Positions 17,916 through 25,872 of a stretch of 64,000 nucleotides of DNA are shown piece after piece. Position numbers and translations under genes: made by a program. The notes beneath the pieces are model-generated. The model did not search any database, had not been told where the DNA came from, and worked only from the letters and a program-made list of their open reading frames with translations. How positions within the stretch are numbered: the first letter of the stretch is position 1; each line of letters opens with the position of its first letter. Source of the DNA: Seohaeicola_A nanhaiensis (GTDB taxonomy: Bacteria > Pseudomonadota > Alphaproteobacteria > Rhodobacterales > Rhodobacteraceae); contig NZ_JBHSGI010000002.1 of assembly GCF_042654245.1 (NCBI RefSeq), positions 186,001 to 250,000 of the forward strand, in the 5' to 3' direction.

Positions 17916-18857
17916 ATGAGCGCCTACATTCTCAGACGCATCCTGTCGACGATCCCGGTCGTCCTTTTCGTGATGATCTTCGTCTTCAGCCTGCTCTATC
18001 TGGCCCCGGGCGACCCGGCCGCAATCCTCGCCGGCGATCAGGCCACGCAGCAGGACATCGAGAACATCCGCAGCCAGCTCGGCCTCGACCGCAGCTTCCC
18101 CGTGCGTTTCGCCGAATGGGCCCTCAACGTCTTCCGCGGCGATTTCGGCACCTCGATCTTCACCAAGGAACCGGTCACCCAGATGATCCTGCAAAGGGTC
18201 GAACCGACGATCTCGTTGATGGTCGTCACTCTTGTCATCGCTCTGGTGATCGCCATTCCCATGGGCGTCGTCGCCGCCTGGAAACGCGGCTCGATGCTCG
18301 ACCGGTTGATCATGCTCTTCGCGGTTCTCGGCTTTTCTGTGCCGGTGTTCGTGGTTGGCTACGTCCTGGCCTGGACCCTCGCACTACAGCTCGGCTGGCT
18401 GCCGGTACAGGGCTACAAGCCGATTGCCGAGGGCATCTGGCCCTGGATCCACAGCCTGATCCTGCCTGCCGCCACCCTTTCAGGCGTCTACATCGCCCTC
18501 ATCGCCCGCATCACCCGCGCCACCATGCTCGAGATCCTCCAGCAGGATTACATCCGCACCGCACGCGCCAAGGGGGCTGCCGGACACACCGTCCTCTATG
18601 TCCACGCGCTGCGCAATGCGCTGGTGCCCATCGTGACGGTGGTCGGTCTCGGGATCGCACTGATGATCTCGGGCGCGGTGGTGATCGAGACCGTCTTCGC
18701 GCTGCCCGGCCTCGGCCGCCTGACAGTCGAGTCGATCCTGCGGCGCGACTATCCCGTGATCCAGGCGATCATCCTGATCTTCAGTTTCGTCTATGTCATC
18801 ATCAACCTGCTGATCGACCTCAGCTATACCCTGATCGACCCGAGGATCCGCTATTGA
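17916..18857 (+). CDS. peptide ABC transporter permease (DppB type)
   Basis: This is a 313-residue inner-membrane permease. It has an N-terminal membrane segment (TIPVVLFVMIFVFSLLYLAP) and the EAA loop ARAKGAAGHTVLYVHALRNA at about 215-235. It ends in LIDLSYTLIDPRIRY, the standard DppB terminus. I chose the ATG at 17916, which has AAGGA 10 nt upstream; a TTG at 17895 is the alternative. Its stop overlaps the next permease start. Confidence 0.9.
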   Translation: MSAYILRRILSTIPVVLFVMIFVFSLLYLAPGDPAAILAGDQATQQDIENIRSQLGLDRSFPVRFAEWALNVFRGDFGTSIFTKEPVTQMILQRVEPTISLMVVTLVIALVIAIPMGVVAAWKRGSMLDRLIMLFAVLGFSVPVFVVGYVLAWTLALQLGWLPVQGYKPIAEGIWPWIHSLILPAATLSGVYIALIARITRATMLEILQQDYIRTARAKGAAGHTVLYVHALRNALVPIVTVVGLGIALMISGAVVIETVFALPGLGRLTVESILRRDYPVIQAIILIFSFVYVIINLLIDLSYTLIDPRIRY

Positions 18858-19771
18858 CCGCCCAGACCACGCGCCCCGACGCGGAGTTTGCCGCCGCCCC
18901 CGACCGGCCGCAGATCCTCACCCCACCGCCACAGCGCAGCCGGACGATGGCCCTGCTGGTCGAACATCCGACCCTGTGGATCGGCGCCATCCTGCTTCTG
19001 CTCGTCACGCTGATGGCAGTTTTCGCCCCCCTGGTCGCCACCACCGATCCCGCCGCTCTGAACCCCGCCATGCGGGTCAAGCCGCCCTCGGCCGCCGCCT
19101 GGTTCGGAACCGACATGCTGGGACGCGACATCTATTCGCGCACCGTCTACGGCGCCCGGGTCTCGCTGATGGTCGGGGCCGGCGTGGCGATCTGCGCCTC
19201 GGTCATCGGACTGGCCATCGGTCTGCTGTCGGGATTCCTGCGCTGGGCCGACAACATCGTCATGCGGGTGATGGACGGGCTGATGTCGATCCCCGCCATT
19301 CTGCTCGCCATCGCGCTCATGACCCTGATGCGCGGCGGCTCGATCTTCAACGTTATCCTCGCCATCACCATTGCCGAAATCCCGCGCGTCGCCCGGCTGA
19401 CCCGCTCGGTCGTCCTGTCGGTGCGCGAACAGCCCTATGTCGAGGCCGGCACAGCCTGCGGCACCAGCACACTCGGCATCATCTGGCGCCACATCATGCC
19501 CAACACTCTGGCGCCGCTTTCGGTCCAGGCGACCTATATCTGCGCCTCTGCCATGATCACCGAGGCCATCCTCAGCTTCATCGGCGCCGGGATGCCGTCG
19601 TCAGTCCCCTCGTGGGGCAACATCATGGCCGAGGGCCGCGCGCTCTGGCAGGTGAAGCCCAGCATCGTCTTCTTCCCGGCGATCTTCCTGTCGGTCACGG
19701 TCCTTGCGGTCAACCTGCTGGGCGACGGGCTGCGAGACGCGGTCGATCCCCGGCTCGCGAAACAGGTGTGA
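18854..19771 (+). CDS. peptide ABC transporter permease (DppC type)
   Basis: This is a 305-residue inner-membrane permease. It has a first membrane segment WIGAILLLLVTLMAVFAPLV at about 42-61 and the family motif WFGTDMLGRDIYSRTV near 85-100. The EAA loop region is VLSVREQPYVEAGTACGTS, and it ends in the DppC-like GDGLRDAVDPRL. The best start is TTG at 18854, which overlaps the previous stop (TTGA). An ATG at 18947 would remove the cytoplasmic tail. It works as a heterodimer with the preceding permease. Confidence 0.86.
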   Translation: MTAQTTRPDAEFAAAPDRPQILTPPPQRSRTMALLVEHPTLWIGAILLLLVTLMAVFAPLVATTDPAALNPAMRVKPPSAAAWFGTDMLGRDIYSRTVYGARVSLMVGAGVAICASVIGLAIGLLSGFLRWADNIVMRVMDGLMSIPAILLAIALMTLMRGGSIFNVILAITIAEIPRVARLTRSVVLSVREQPYVEAGTACGTSTLGIIWRHIMPNTLAPLSVQATYICASAMITEAILSFIGAGMPSSVPSWGNIMAEGRALWQVKPSIVFFPAIFLSVTVLAVNLLGDGLRDAVDPRLAKQV

Positions 19772-19773
19772 GC

Positions 19774-20766
19774 ATGGCCCTTCTCGAAGTCCGCGATCTC
19801 CAGATTCACTTCCGAACCGCCACCAGCGTCAACCGCGCCGTCGACGGGCTGAGCTTTGACATCCACGCCGGCGAGGCGCTGGCCGTGGTCGGCGAATCCG
19901 GCTGCGGCAAGTCAGTGACCTCCATGTCGATCCTGCGCCTCCTGCCCACGCCTCCGGGCAAGATCGCCGGACACATCAACTTCCGCGGCGAGGATCTGCT
20001 CAAGGCCTCCGACCGCCGCATGCGCAAGCTGCGAGGCTCGGAGATCGGCATGATCTTTCAAGAGCCGATGACCTCGCTCAATCCGGTCTTCACGATCGGC
20101 CAGCAGATCGGGGAATCGGTGCGCCTGCACGAAAAGGCCAGTCGCGCCCAGGCGCGTGAGCGCGCGATCGAGATGCTGCGCCTCGTCGGCATTCCCTCGC
20201 CCGAGCGCCGGGTGGACGAATATCCGCACCAGCTCTCCGGCGGGATGCGCCAGCGCGCGATGATCGCCATCGCGCTTGCCTGCAATCCGGCGCTTCTTGT
20301 GGCGGACGAACCCACAACCGCGCTCGATGTGACCATTCAGGCACAAATCCTCGACCTGATGCAGGACCTGCGCCGCAAGGTGGGCTCGGCCGTCATGCTG
20401 ATCACCCACGATCTGGGCGTGGTCGCCGAATTCGCCGAACGCGTGCTGGTCATGTATGCCGGCCGCAAGGTGGAAGAGGCGAAGGTCGCCGACCTGTTCC
20501 GCAATCCGCGCCACCCCTATACTCAGGGCCTGCTCAATGCCGTGCCGAAGCTCGGTTCGTCGCTCAGCCCGCAGGGCTCGGGCCGCCTCGCCGAGATCCC
20601 GGGACGGGTGCCCGACCTTTCCAAACCCTTGCGGGGCTGCGCCTTCGCCGACCGCTGCCCGATGGCGCAGGACGTTTGCCGCCGCATCGACCCGGCGCTC
20701 GAAGCCAAGGCGCCGAACCACCTGGCCGCCTGCCATTTCGCGCCGAGAGAGGCCTCCGCCGCATGA
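19774..20766 (+). CDS. peptide ABC transporter ATP-binding protein (DppD type)
   Basis: This is a 330-residue cytoplasmic ATPase. Walker A GESGCGKSV is at about 40-48, signature LSGGM at about 154-158 and Walker B LLVADEP at about 174-180. The C-terminal oligopeptide-transporter extension carries its Cys motif (LRGCAFADRCPMAQDVC). The ATG is 2 bp after the permease stop, and the gene overlaps the next ATPase by ATGA. It is one of the two non-identical ATPases of the importer. Confidence 0.9.
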   Translation: MALLEVRDLQIHFRTATSVNRAVDGLSFDIHAGEALAVVGESGCGKSVTSMSILRLLPTPPGKIAGHINFRGEDLLKASDRRMRKLRGSEIGMIFQEPMTSLNPVFTIGQQIGESVRLHEKASRAQARERAIEMLRLVGIPSPERRVDEYPHQLSGGMRQRAMIAIALACNPALLVADEPTTALDVTIQAQILDLMQDLRRKVGSAVMLITHDLGVVAEFAERVLVMYAGRKVEEAKVADLFRNPRHPYTQGLLNAVPKLGSSLSPQGSGRLAEIPGRVPDLSKPLRGCAFADRCPMAQDVCRRIDPALEAKAPNHLAACHFAPREASAA

Positions 20767-21746
20767 CGCAAGTCCCGCATCTCATCGAAGTCCGCAATCT
20801 GGTGAAGCGCTTCCCCCTCGGCGGCGGCCTGTTCGGGCGCTCGGACAAGGCGGTGCACGCCGTCAGCGACGTCAGCTTCCACATTGCGCGCGGCGAAACG
20901 CTGTCGCTGGTCGGCGAATCCGGTTGCGGCAAGTCCACGGTCGGCAAATGCCTCGCCCAGCTGATTCCGCTGACCGCAGGCGAGATCACGCTGGACGGTA
21001 AACGCATCGACGGGCTCAGCCGCGCCCAGCTCAAACCCGTGCGCAAGCGCCTGAACGTGGTCTTTCAGGACCCCTTCTCCTCACTGAACCCCCGGATGAC
21101 GGTCGAGGACCTGGTGGCCGAACCCCTGCGAAGCCACGGCATGGCCCGCAGCCGCAGCGAACGCCAGAATCGCGTCGGCGATCTTCTGGAACAGGTCGGC
21201 CTCCCGCGCGAGGCGATGGCGCGCATGCCGCACCAGTTCTCGGGCGGCCAGCGTCAGCGCATCTGTATCGCCCGTGCGCTCGCCTCTGAACCCGATATCA
21301 TCATCTGCGACGAAGCCGTCTCCGCCCTCGACGTCTCGGTGCAGGCGCAGATCATCAACCTGCTGATGGACCTGCAGAAAAGCCTCGGGCTGGCCTTGCT
21401 CTTCATCTCGCACGACCTTGCCGTCGTCGAACACATGAGCGACCGCATCGCGGTCATGTACCTCGGCCGCATCATGGAGATCGCCGACCGCGAGTCGATG
21501 TTCCGGCACCCGCGCCACCCCTACACCAGGGCGTTGCTTTCTGCCGTGCCCCTGCCCGATCCCGGTGCCGCGCGGGACCGAGTCGTTCTGACGGGCGACG
21601 TGCCCAGCCCGATCGACCCGCCCAGCGGCTGTTACTTCCGCACCCGCTGCCCGATGGCCACCGAACGCTGCGCCAGCGAAGTGCCCGCGCTGCGCGAGAT
21701 GGCGCCGGGCCACCAAAGCGCCTGCCACTACGCCGAATCCGTCTGA
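20763..21746 (+). CDS. peptide ABC transporter ATP-binding protein (DppF type)
   Basis: This is a 327-residue cytoplasmic ATPase. Walker A GESGCGKST is at about 51-59, signature FSGGQ at about 159-163 and Walker B DIIICDEA at about 178-185. The C-terminal Cys-containing extension (CYFRTRCPMATERC) is present. The start at 20763 overlaps the stop of the DppD-type gene. It is the last gene of the M81/importer operon. A strong hairpin follows, shaped mainly to stop transcription coming the other way. Confidence 0.9.
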   Translation: MTQVPHLIEVRNLVKRFPLGGGLFGRSDKAVHAVSDVSFHIARGETLSLVGESGCGKSTVGKCLAQLIPLTAGEITLDGKRIDGLSRAQLKPVRKRLNVVFQDPFSSLNPRMTVEDLVAEPLRSHGMARSRSERQNRVGDLLEQVGLPREAMARMPHQFSGGQRQRICIARALASEPDIIICDEAVSALDVSVQAQIINLLMDLQKSLGLALLFISHDLAVVEHMSDRIAVMYLGRIMEIADRESMFRHPRHPYTRALLSAVPLPDPGAARDRVVLTGDVPSPIDPPSGCYFRTRCPMATERCASEVPALREMAPGHQSACHYAESV

Positions 21747-21749
21747 GCC

Positions 21750-21779
21750 AAAAGAAAAAACCCCGGACTCGGTCCGGGG
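21750..21779 (-). terminator. rho-independent terminator of the minus-strand catabolic operon
   Basis: CCCCGGAC-TCG-GTCCGGGG (21761-21779) is a perfect 8-bp hairpin. On the minus strand it is followed by TTTTTTCTTTT (21760-21750), a textbook intrinsic terminator after the HisD-like gene. On the plus strand the same hairpin lacks a good T-tail, so it would stop the importer operon only weakly. Confidence 0.85.
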
Positions 21780-21813
21780 CCATTTCCCAACAATCCGGTC
21801 TGAGGTCGCCCCA

Positions 21814-23088
21814 TCAGGCCCGGGGCGGCAGGCGGATGTCAGCGGTGCGCGCGTGGGCCTCCATCCCTTCCAGCCGCGAGATCCGCGCCGTCACCTCGGC
21901 CACCCGCCGCGCCGCCTCGGCCGTCGACCGCTGCCAGGTCACCGTCTTCAGGAACTTGTGCACCGACAGCCCGCCGGTGTACCGCGCCGCGCCCGAGGTG
22001 GGCAGCACATGGTTCGGCCCCGACGCCTTGTCGCCAAAGGCCACGGTCGTCTCGGCCCCCAGGAACAGCGAGCCGTAGGATCTCAGCCGCCCCAGCCACC
22101 AGTCCAGGTCCTCGGCCTGCACGTGCAGATGCTCGGGCGCATAGCGGTCGGCCATCGCCGCCATCTCCTCGCGCGTGGAGCAGACCACGATCTCCGAAAG
22201 ACTGGCCCAGGCCGCCTGCGCCGATCCGGCATTGGACTCGGGCAACGTTTCGATGAGGCCCGGGATCATCTCCAGCACCGCCTGCGCCAGTCCCGCGTCA
22301 TCCGTCACCAGCCAGACCGGCGAATCCGCGCCATGTTCCATCTGGCCCACCATGTCCCAGGCCACCGTCTCGGCCTGCGCGCTCTGGTCGGCGAGGATCA
22401 GGCTGTCGGTGGGCCCCGCCACCATGTCGATGCCGACACGGCCGAACAGCTGACGCTTCGCCTCCGCCACCCAGCTGTTCCCGGGCCCGGCCAGCACATC
22501 CACGGCCGGCACGCCGAAAAAGCCGAAGGCCATCGACGCAATCGCCTGAACCCCACCCATCCGCAGGATCCGGTCGGCCCCGGCCAGGTGCATCGCATAG
22601 GCCATCTCGTCCGAAATCCCCGTCTCGCCCCGCGGCGGTGAACTGGCGGCGACGAAATCGACCCCCGCCGCCTTGGCCGTGGTGATCGTCATCAGCGCCG
22701 AGGCAACATGGCTGAACCGCCCGCCCGGCGCATAGCACCCCGCGCCCAGCACGGGGATCGACTTCTGCCCGGCATGAAACCCCGGCGCCATCTCCACTTC
22801 CATGTCGGTCAGCGTCGCGCGCTGCGCCTCGGCAAAGCGGCGGATATTTGCATGGGCAAACTCGATGTCCTCGCGCACCGCCGGGGACAGCCGTGCCGTG
22901 GCGGCCTCGATCTCGTCAGGTCCGACCACGATGGCGCCGTCCCACTTGTCGAACTGCCGGGCATAGCGCAGCGCCGCCGACTCGCCGCCCTGTTCGATGT
23001 CCAGCAGGATTTCTGTCACCTTGTCCCTCAGGTCGATCTGAAGCCGGGGGGAACGGGGCATCGCGGTCTTGAGATAACGAACGGTCAT
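21814..23088 (-). CDS. histidinol dehydrogenase-like NAD-dependent alcohol dehydrogenase
   Basis: This 424-residue protein belongs to the HisD fold family but is not the biosynthetic enzyme, since a canonical hisD lies at 51947. Conserved elements remain: GCYAPGGR, AGPGNSWVAEAKR, QMEHGADSP (Gln and His zinc-ligand positions), YAPEHLHV (catalytic Glu-His pair), GDKASGPNHVLPT and a C-terminal EAHAR His. Divergent HisD homologues include sulfopropanediol 3-dehydrogenase (HpsN), so a role in oxidising a diol or sulfonate is possible. It overlaps the racemase-like gene by ATGA and is last in a three-gene minus-strand operon. Confidence 0.82.
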   Translation of the reverse strand: MTVRYLKTAMPRSPRLQIDLRDKVTEILLDIEQGGESAALRYARQFDKWDGAIVVGPDEIEAATARLSPAVREDIEFAHANIRRFAEAQRATLTDMEVEMAPGFHAGQKSIPVLGAGCYAPGGRFSHVASALMTITTAKAAGVDFVAASSPPRGETGISDEMAYAMHLAGADRILRMGGVQAIASMAFGFFGVPAVDVLAGPGNSWVAEAKRQLFGRVGIDMVAGPTDSLILADQSAQAETVAWDMVGQMEHGADSPVWLVTDDAGLAQAVLEMIPGLIETLPESNAGSAQAAWASLSEIVVCSTREEMAAMADRYAPEHLHVQAEDLDWWLGRLRSYGSLFLGAETTVAFGDKASGPNHVLPTSGAARYTGGLSVHKFLKTVTWQRSTAEAARRVAEVTARISRLEGMEAHARTADIRLPPRA

Positions 23089-23828
23089 TGGGTCAGTGTG
23101 ACTCCTGTATTCGAGGAAGAGGTGCCGCCGCCGGCGAAGCCGACACAGGCCGCGACCAGCATGTCGAGGCTGTCCACAAGAGCCAGCGGGCTGTCCGCCA
23201 GCCGGGGCGCGACAATCGAGAATTCCGAGCAGCCAATCACCGCAACCTGCGCACCGCGTCCTGCAAGTTCAACCATTGCCGCCCGCAGGACCGGCAGCGC
23301 CTCGTCTGCACGCCCCGACTTGATGGCGCGGATCGCGCCCAGAATGCCGTCTCGGTCCGTTGGATAGAACACCTCGCGCCCCAACGCCTCGAAGGCGCGG
23401 GCAAAGACACCGGTGACCTCAACGGCAGGCGAGGCAAGAATACCGACCGGCCCCATCGCGCTGCGCCCATGGGCTGCCTGCGCGGTCAGCTCCACCATGT
23501 TCAGCATGGGCACCCGGACCGCTGCGGCAATGGCATCGTAATAGCTGTGCGCCGTGTTGCAGGGCATCGCGAGCACATCCGCCCCACTCGTCACCAGCCG
23601 GCGCGCCATGTCGATCAGCACCGGCGTCGGGTCCACACCCGTCCCCTCGATCAGATGCGCGATCCGCGAGGGCACCTGCGTGTTGCTGTCCACGAGCAGC
23701 GGCAGGTGGTCGGAATCGTCCCGGGCAGGCGTGGCGGCCAGCAAGCGCGACATCAACAGGATGGTGGCCTCGGGCCCCATCCCGCCCAGAATTCCGATCA
23801 CGCTGCGCCGCTGCCCTTGGTCCTTCAT
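23085..23828 (-). CDS. aspartate/glutamate racemase family protein
   Basis: This 247-residue cytoplasmic protein belongs to the Asp/Glu/hydantoin racemase family. The N-terminal GILGGMGPEAT and the first catalytic Cys in AMPCNTAH (about residue 85) are visible, with the second Cys in VIGCSEFS (about 200). Such enzymes racemise acidic amino acids without a cofactor. Between a PLP lyase and a dehydrogenase, it may convert the stereoisomer that comes from the imported compound. It starts 18 bp after the lyase gene and overlaps the HisD-like gene. Confidence 0.87.
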   Translation of the reverse strand: MKDQGQRRSVIGILGGMGPEATILLMSRLLAATPARDDSDHLPLLVDSNTQVPSRIAHLIEGTGVDPTPVLIDMARRLVTSGADVLAMPCNTAHSYYDAIAAAVRVPMLNMVELTAQAAHGRSAMGPVGILASPAVEVTGVFARAFEALGREVFYPTDRDGILGAIRAIKSGRADEALPVLRAAMVELAGRGAQVAVIGCSEFSIVAPRLADSPLALVDSLDMLVAACVGFAGGGTSSSNTGVTLTQ

Positions 23829-23846
23829 GGCTGTCCTTCCGGCCGG

Positions 23847-24869
23847 TCAGGCCGCCAGCGTGACAAGTTCCGGTTCGCGAAAGGTCGAGCGGTATCCGAA
23901 CAGCCCTGCCGATCCGCCGGTGTGCAGAAAGACGATGTTTTCGGCTCCGTCGAAGGTCTTCCTGCGGATCAGGTCGATCAACCCAGCCCCGCCCTTGCCC
24001 GAATAGACCGGGTCGAGAAGGATACCTTCATACCGCGCAAACATCTCGATCGCCTCGATGGTCCCCTCGTTGGGAATGCCGTAACCCTTGCCGACATAAT
24101 CGGTATTGGCAACGACATCCTCGCGCGACACCACGCCTGGACAGCCCAGCTTGTCGGCTGTTGCCTGCGCAAGGGCAAAAACGTTCGCCTCCTGCTTTTC
24201 CTTGGGCGCACGCACGCCGATCCCAAGCAGCGGAATGCCGGAATTGATCGCCCGCAGCCCGGTCACCAGCCCCGCCTGCGTTCCGGCAGACCCGGTCGCA
24301 TGCACAATGCGTGAGATCTTCAACCCCATCTCGTTGGCCTGATTGACCAGTTCCAGCGCGCAATTGGCATAGCCCAGCGCCCCGACCGCGTTCGACCCGC
24401 CACCGGGGATGACATAGGGCGACTTGCCCTTCGCCCGTAGCGCCGCCGCAGCGGTCTCGCAGGCCTCGACCATATTGGTGTCGGCCGGCACGTGCTCGAC
24501 CGTCGCCCCATGCAGCCCGTCCAGCAGGACGTTGCCGTTCAAACGGTAATCGGGATCGTTCGACCGGGTGCGGTCTTCCAGGATCGCGTGGCATTCCAGT
24601 CCCAGCCGCGCGCAAAAGGCAGCGGTCTGGCGCACATGGTTCGACTGCGTCGCGCCCTGGGTGATGACCGTATCGGCCCCCTGCGCCAGCGCCTCGCCCA
24701 TCAGGAACTCCAGCTTGCGCGTCTTGTTGCCGCCCGTGGACATGCCGGTGCAGTCGTCCCGCTTGATCCACAGCCGCGGCCCGCCCAGCGCATCCGAAAG
24801 CCGGTTCATCGGTTCCAGCGGCGTCGGCAGGTGGGCCAGTCGAACGCGCTCAAATCGCGCAAAATGCAT
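23847..24869 (-). CDS. PLP-dependent L-cysteate sulfo-lyase / D-cysteine desulfhydrase family enzyme
   Basis: This is a fold-type II PLP enzyme, 340 residues. It has HLPTPLEPMNRLS near the N-terminus, the PLP lysine in STGGNKTRKLEF at about 45-56, TQGATQSNHVRQTAAF, GGGSNAVGALGY and HTGGSAGLFGY near the C-terminus. The overall pattern closely resembles cysteate sulfo-lyase CuyA of roseobacters as I remember it. D-cysteine desulfhydrase and ACC deaminase are close relatives, so the substrate is uncertain. The start at 24869 follows CGGAGGAC. It is the first gene of the operon and divergent from lysR. Confidence 0.8.
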   Translation of the reverse strand: MHFARFERVRLAHLPTPLEPMNRLSDALGGPRLWIKRDDCTGMSTGGNKTRKLEFLMGEALAQGADTVITQGATQSNHVRQTAAFCARLGLECHAILEDRTRSNDPDYRLNGNVLLDGLHGATVEHVPADTNMVEACETAAAALRAKGKSPYVIPGGGSNAVGALGYANCALELVNQANEMGLKISRIVHATGSAGTQAGLVTGLRAINSGIPLLGIGVRAPKEKQEANVFALAQATADKLGCPGVVSREDVVANTDYVGKGYGIPNEGTIEAIEMFARYEGILLDPVYSGKGGAGLIDLIRRKTFDGAENIVFLHTGGSAGLFGYRSTFREPELVTLAA

Positions 24870-24924
24870 AGTTTGTCCTCCGGAAAAGCGTCCAAACACA
24901 GAATGCCTCAACAAAAATGGCTTC

Positions 24925-24967
24925 TCAAATGCGAACTTCCCGCTCTATCATGCGAAACTTGCATAAT
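24925..24967 (-). promoter_or_regulatory. LysR-type operator between the lyase operon and lysR
   Basis: Read on the minus strand, this 43-bp element aligns without gaps to 14571-14613. It has a T-N11-A box (24963-24951), then 15 bases, then TTCGCATTTGA (24935-24925) over a possible -35 of the lyase operon. On the plus strand two copies of ATGCGAA (24929 and 24950) are 21 bp apart, two helical turns. The position suggests autoregulation and activation of the divergent operon by the adjacent LysR protein. Confidence 0.6.
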
Positions 24968-24983
24968 GTGAAGGGGTGCCCGT

Positions 24984-25871
24984 ATGAAACTGGAATGGCT
25001 CGAAGACATCGTCGCGATCTTCGAAAGCGACTCTCTGAACGAGGCGGCAAACCGCCGCTACCTGACCCAACCCGCCTTCTCGCGCCGGGTGCGCAGCATC
25101 GAGGAGTATCTCGGCGTCGAATTGATCGACCGTTCCCGCAAGCCGGCCCGCCCGACCGAAACGCTGATCGAACAGGAAGACCGCCTGCGCCGCCTGTCAT
25201 CCGAGCTGAAGGCCCTTGTCGTAGACCTGCGCAAGGCCGAACGCCAGGTCAGTAGCCGCATCGTCATCGCCAGCCAGCACGCGATCACGACCTCGCTTTT
25301 GCCGCAGCTGATCGCCGACAGCCTCGGCGCGCTCGGCTACAAGATCCGCCTGCGCTCGGCAAACCGATCCGAATGCTGGGGCATGCTCATCACCAAGGAG
25401 GCGGATCTGGTCCTGACCTACAAGGCGATGAGCGAACTCGCCCATCCGCCCGAGGAATACGCCGAAGAACGGATCATCGCGAAGGAAGACCTGATCCCCG
25501 TCGGCACGGCATCGATGCGCCCCCTGATCGCCGACGGGCACCTGCCCGTGATCGCCTATCCCTCCGACGTCTTCCTCGGCAAGCTCATCGACACCGAGGT
25601 CAACCCGCACATCCCGCCCGAAATCACCCCCGAGGTAAGGGTCGAAACCGCGCTGACCGTCGCCGCCATGCAGCTTGCGGCCAGCGGCGTTGGCATTGCC
25701 TGGATTCCGCAGTCGATGCTTCACACCCTGCCGACGCGCAGCGCCCTGCAAAGCTATGCAGACATGCTCCCGACCCCGCGCCTCGCGACGGCCGCCACCC
25801 GGCTGATCGGCCGCAAATCGGCGGCCGAAGACCGCATCTGGTCGGAACTCGCCGTTCTCGAGGTCCGCTAG
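24984..25871 (+). CDS. LysR family transcriptional regulator
   Basis: This 295-residue protein has the N-terminal LysR winged helix (residues 1-62): LEWLEDIVAIFESDSLNEAA, then TQPAFSRRVRSIEEYLGVELIDR. A substrate-binding-like domain follows (RIVIASQHAITTSLLPQL, EADLVLTYKAM, AASGVGIAWIPQSML). The start follows AAGGGG. It sits next to the lyase operon and its probable operator. The same site before the M81 gene suggests it controls both operons. Its inducer is probably the imported compound or a product of it. Confidence 0.9.
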   Translation: MKLEWLEDIVAIFESDSLNEAANRRYLTQPAFSRRVRSIEEYLGVELIDRSRKPARPTETLIEQEDRLRRLSSELKALVVDLRKAERQVSSRIVIASQHAITTSLLPQLIADSLGALGYKIRLRSANRSECWGMLITKEADLVLTYKAMSELAHPPEEYAEERIIAKEDLIPVGTASMRPLIADGHLPVIAYPSDVFLGKLIDTEVNPHIPPEITPEVRVETALTVAAMQLAASGVGIAWIPQSMLHTLPTRSALQSYADMLPTPRLATAATRLIGRKSAAEDRIWSELAVLEVR

Positions 25872-25872
25872 C

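Noticed and set aside
24861..24870. An ATGCAT near the lyase start as a third LysR half-site
   Set aside because: It overlaps the start codon and has no partner half-site at the right spacing.
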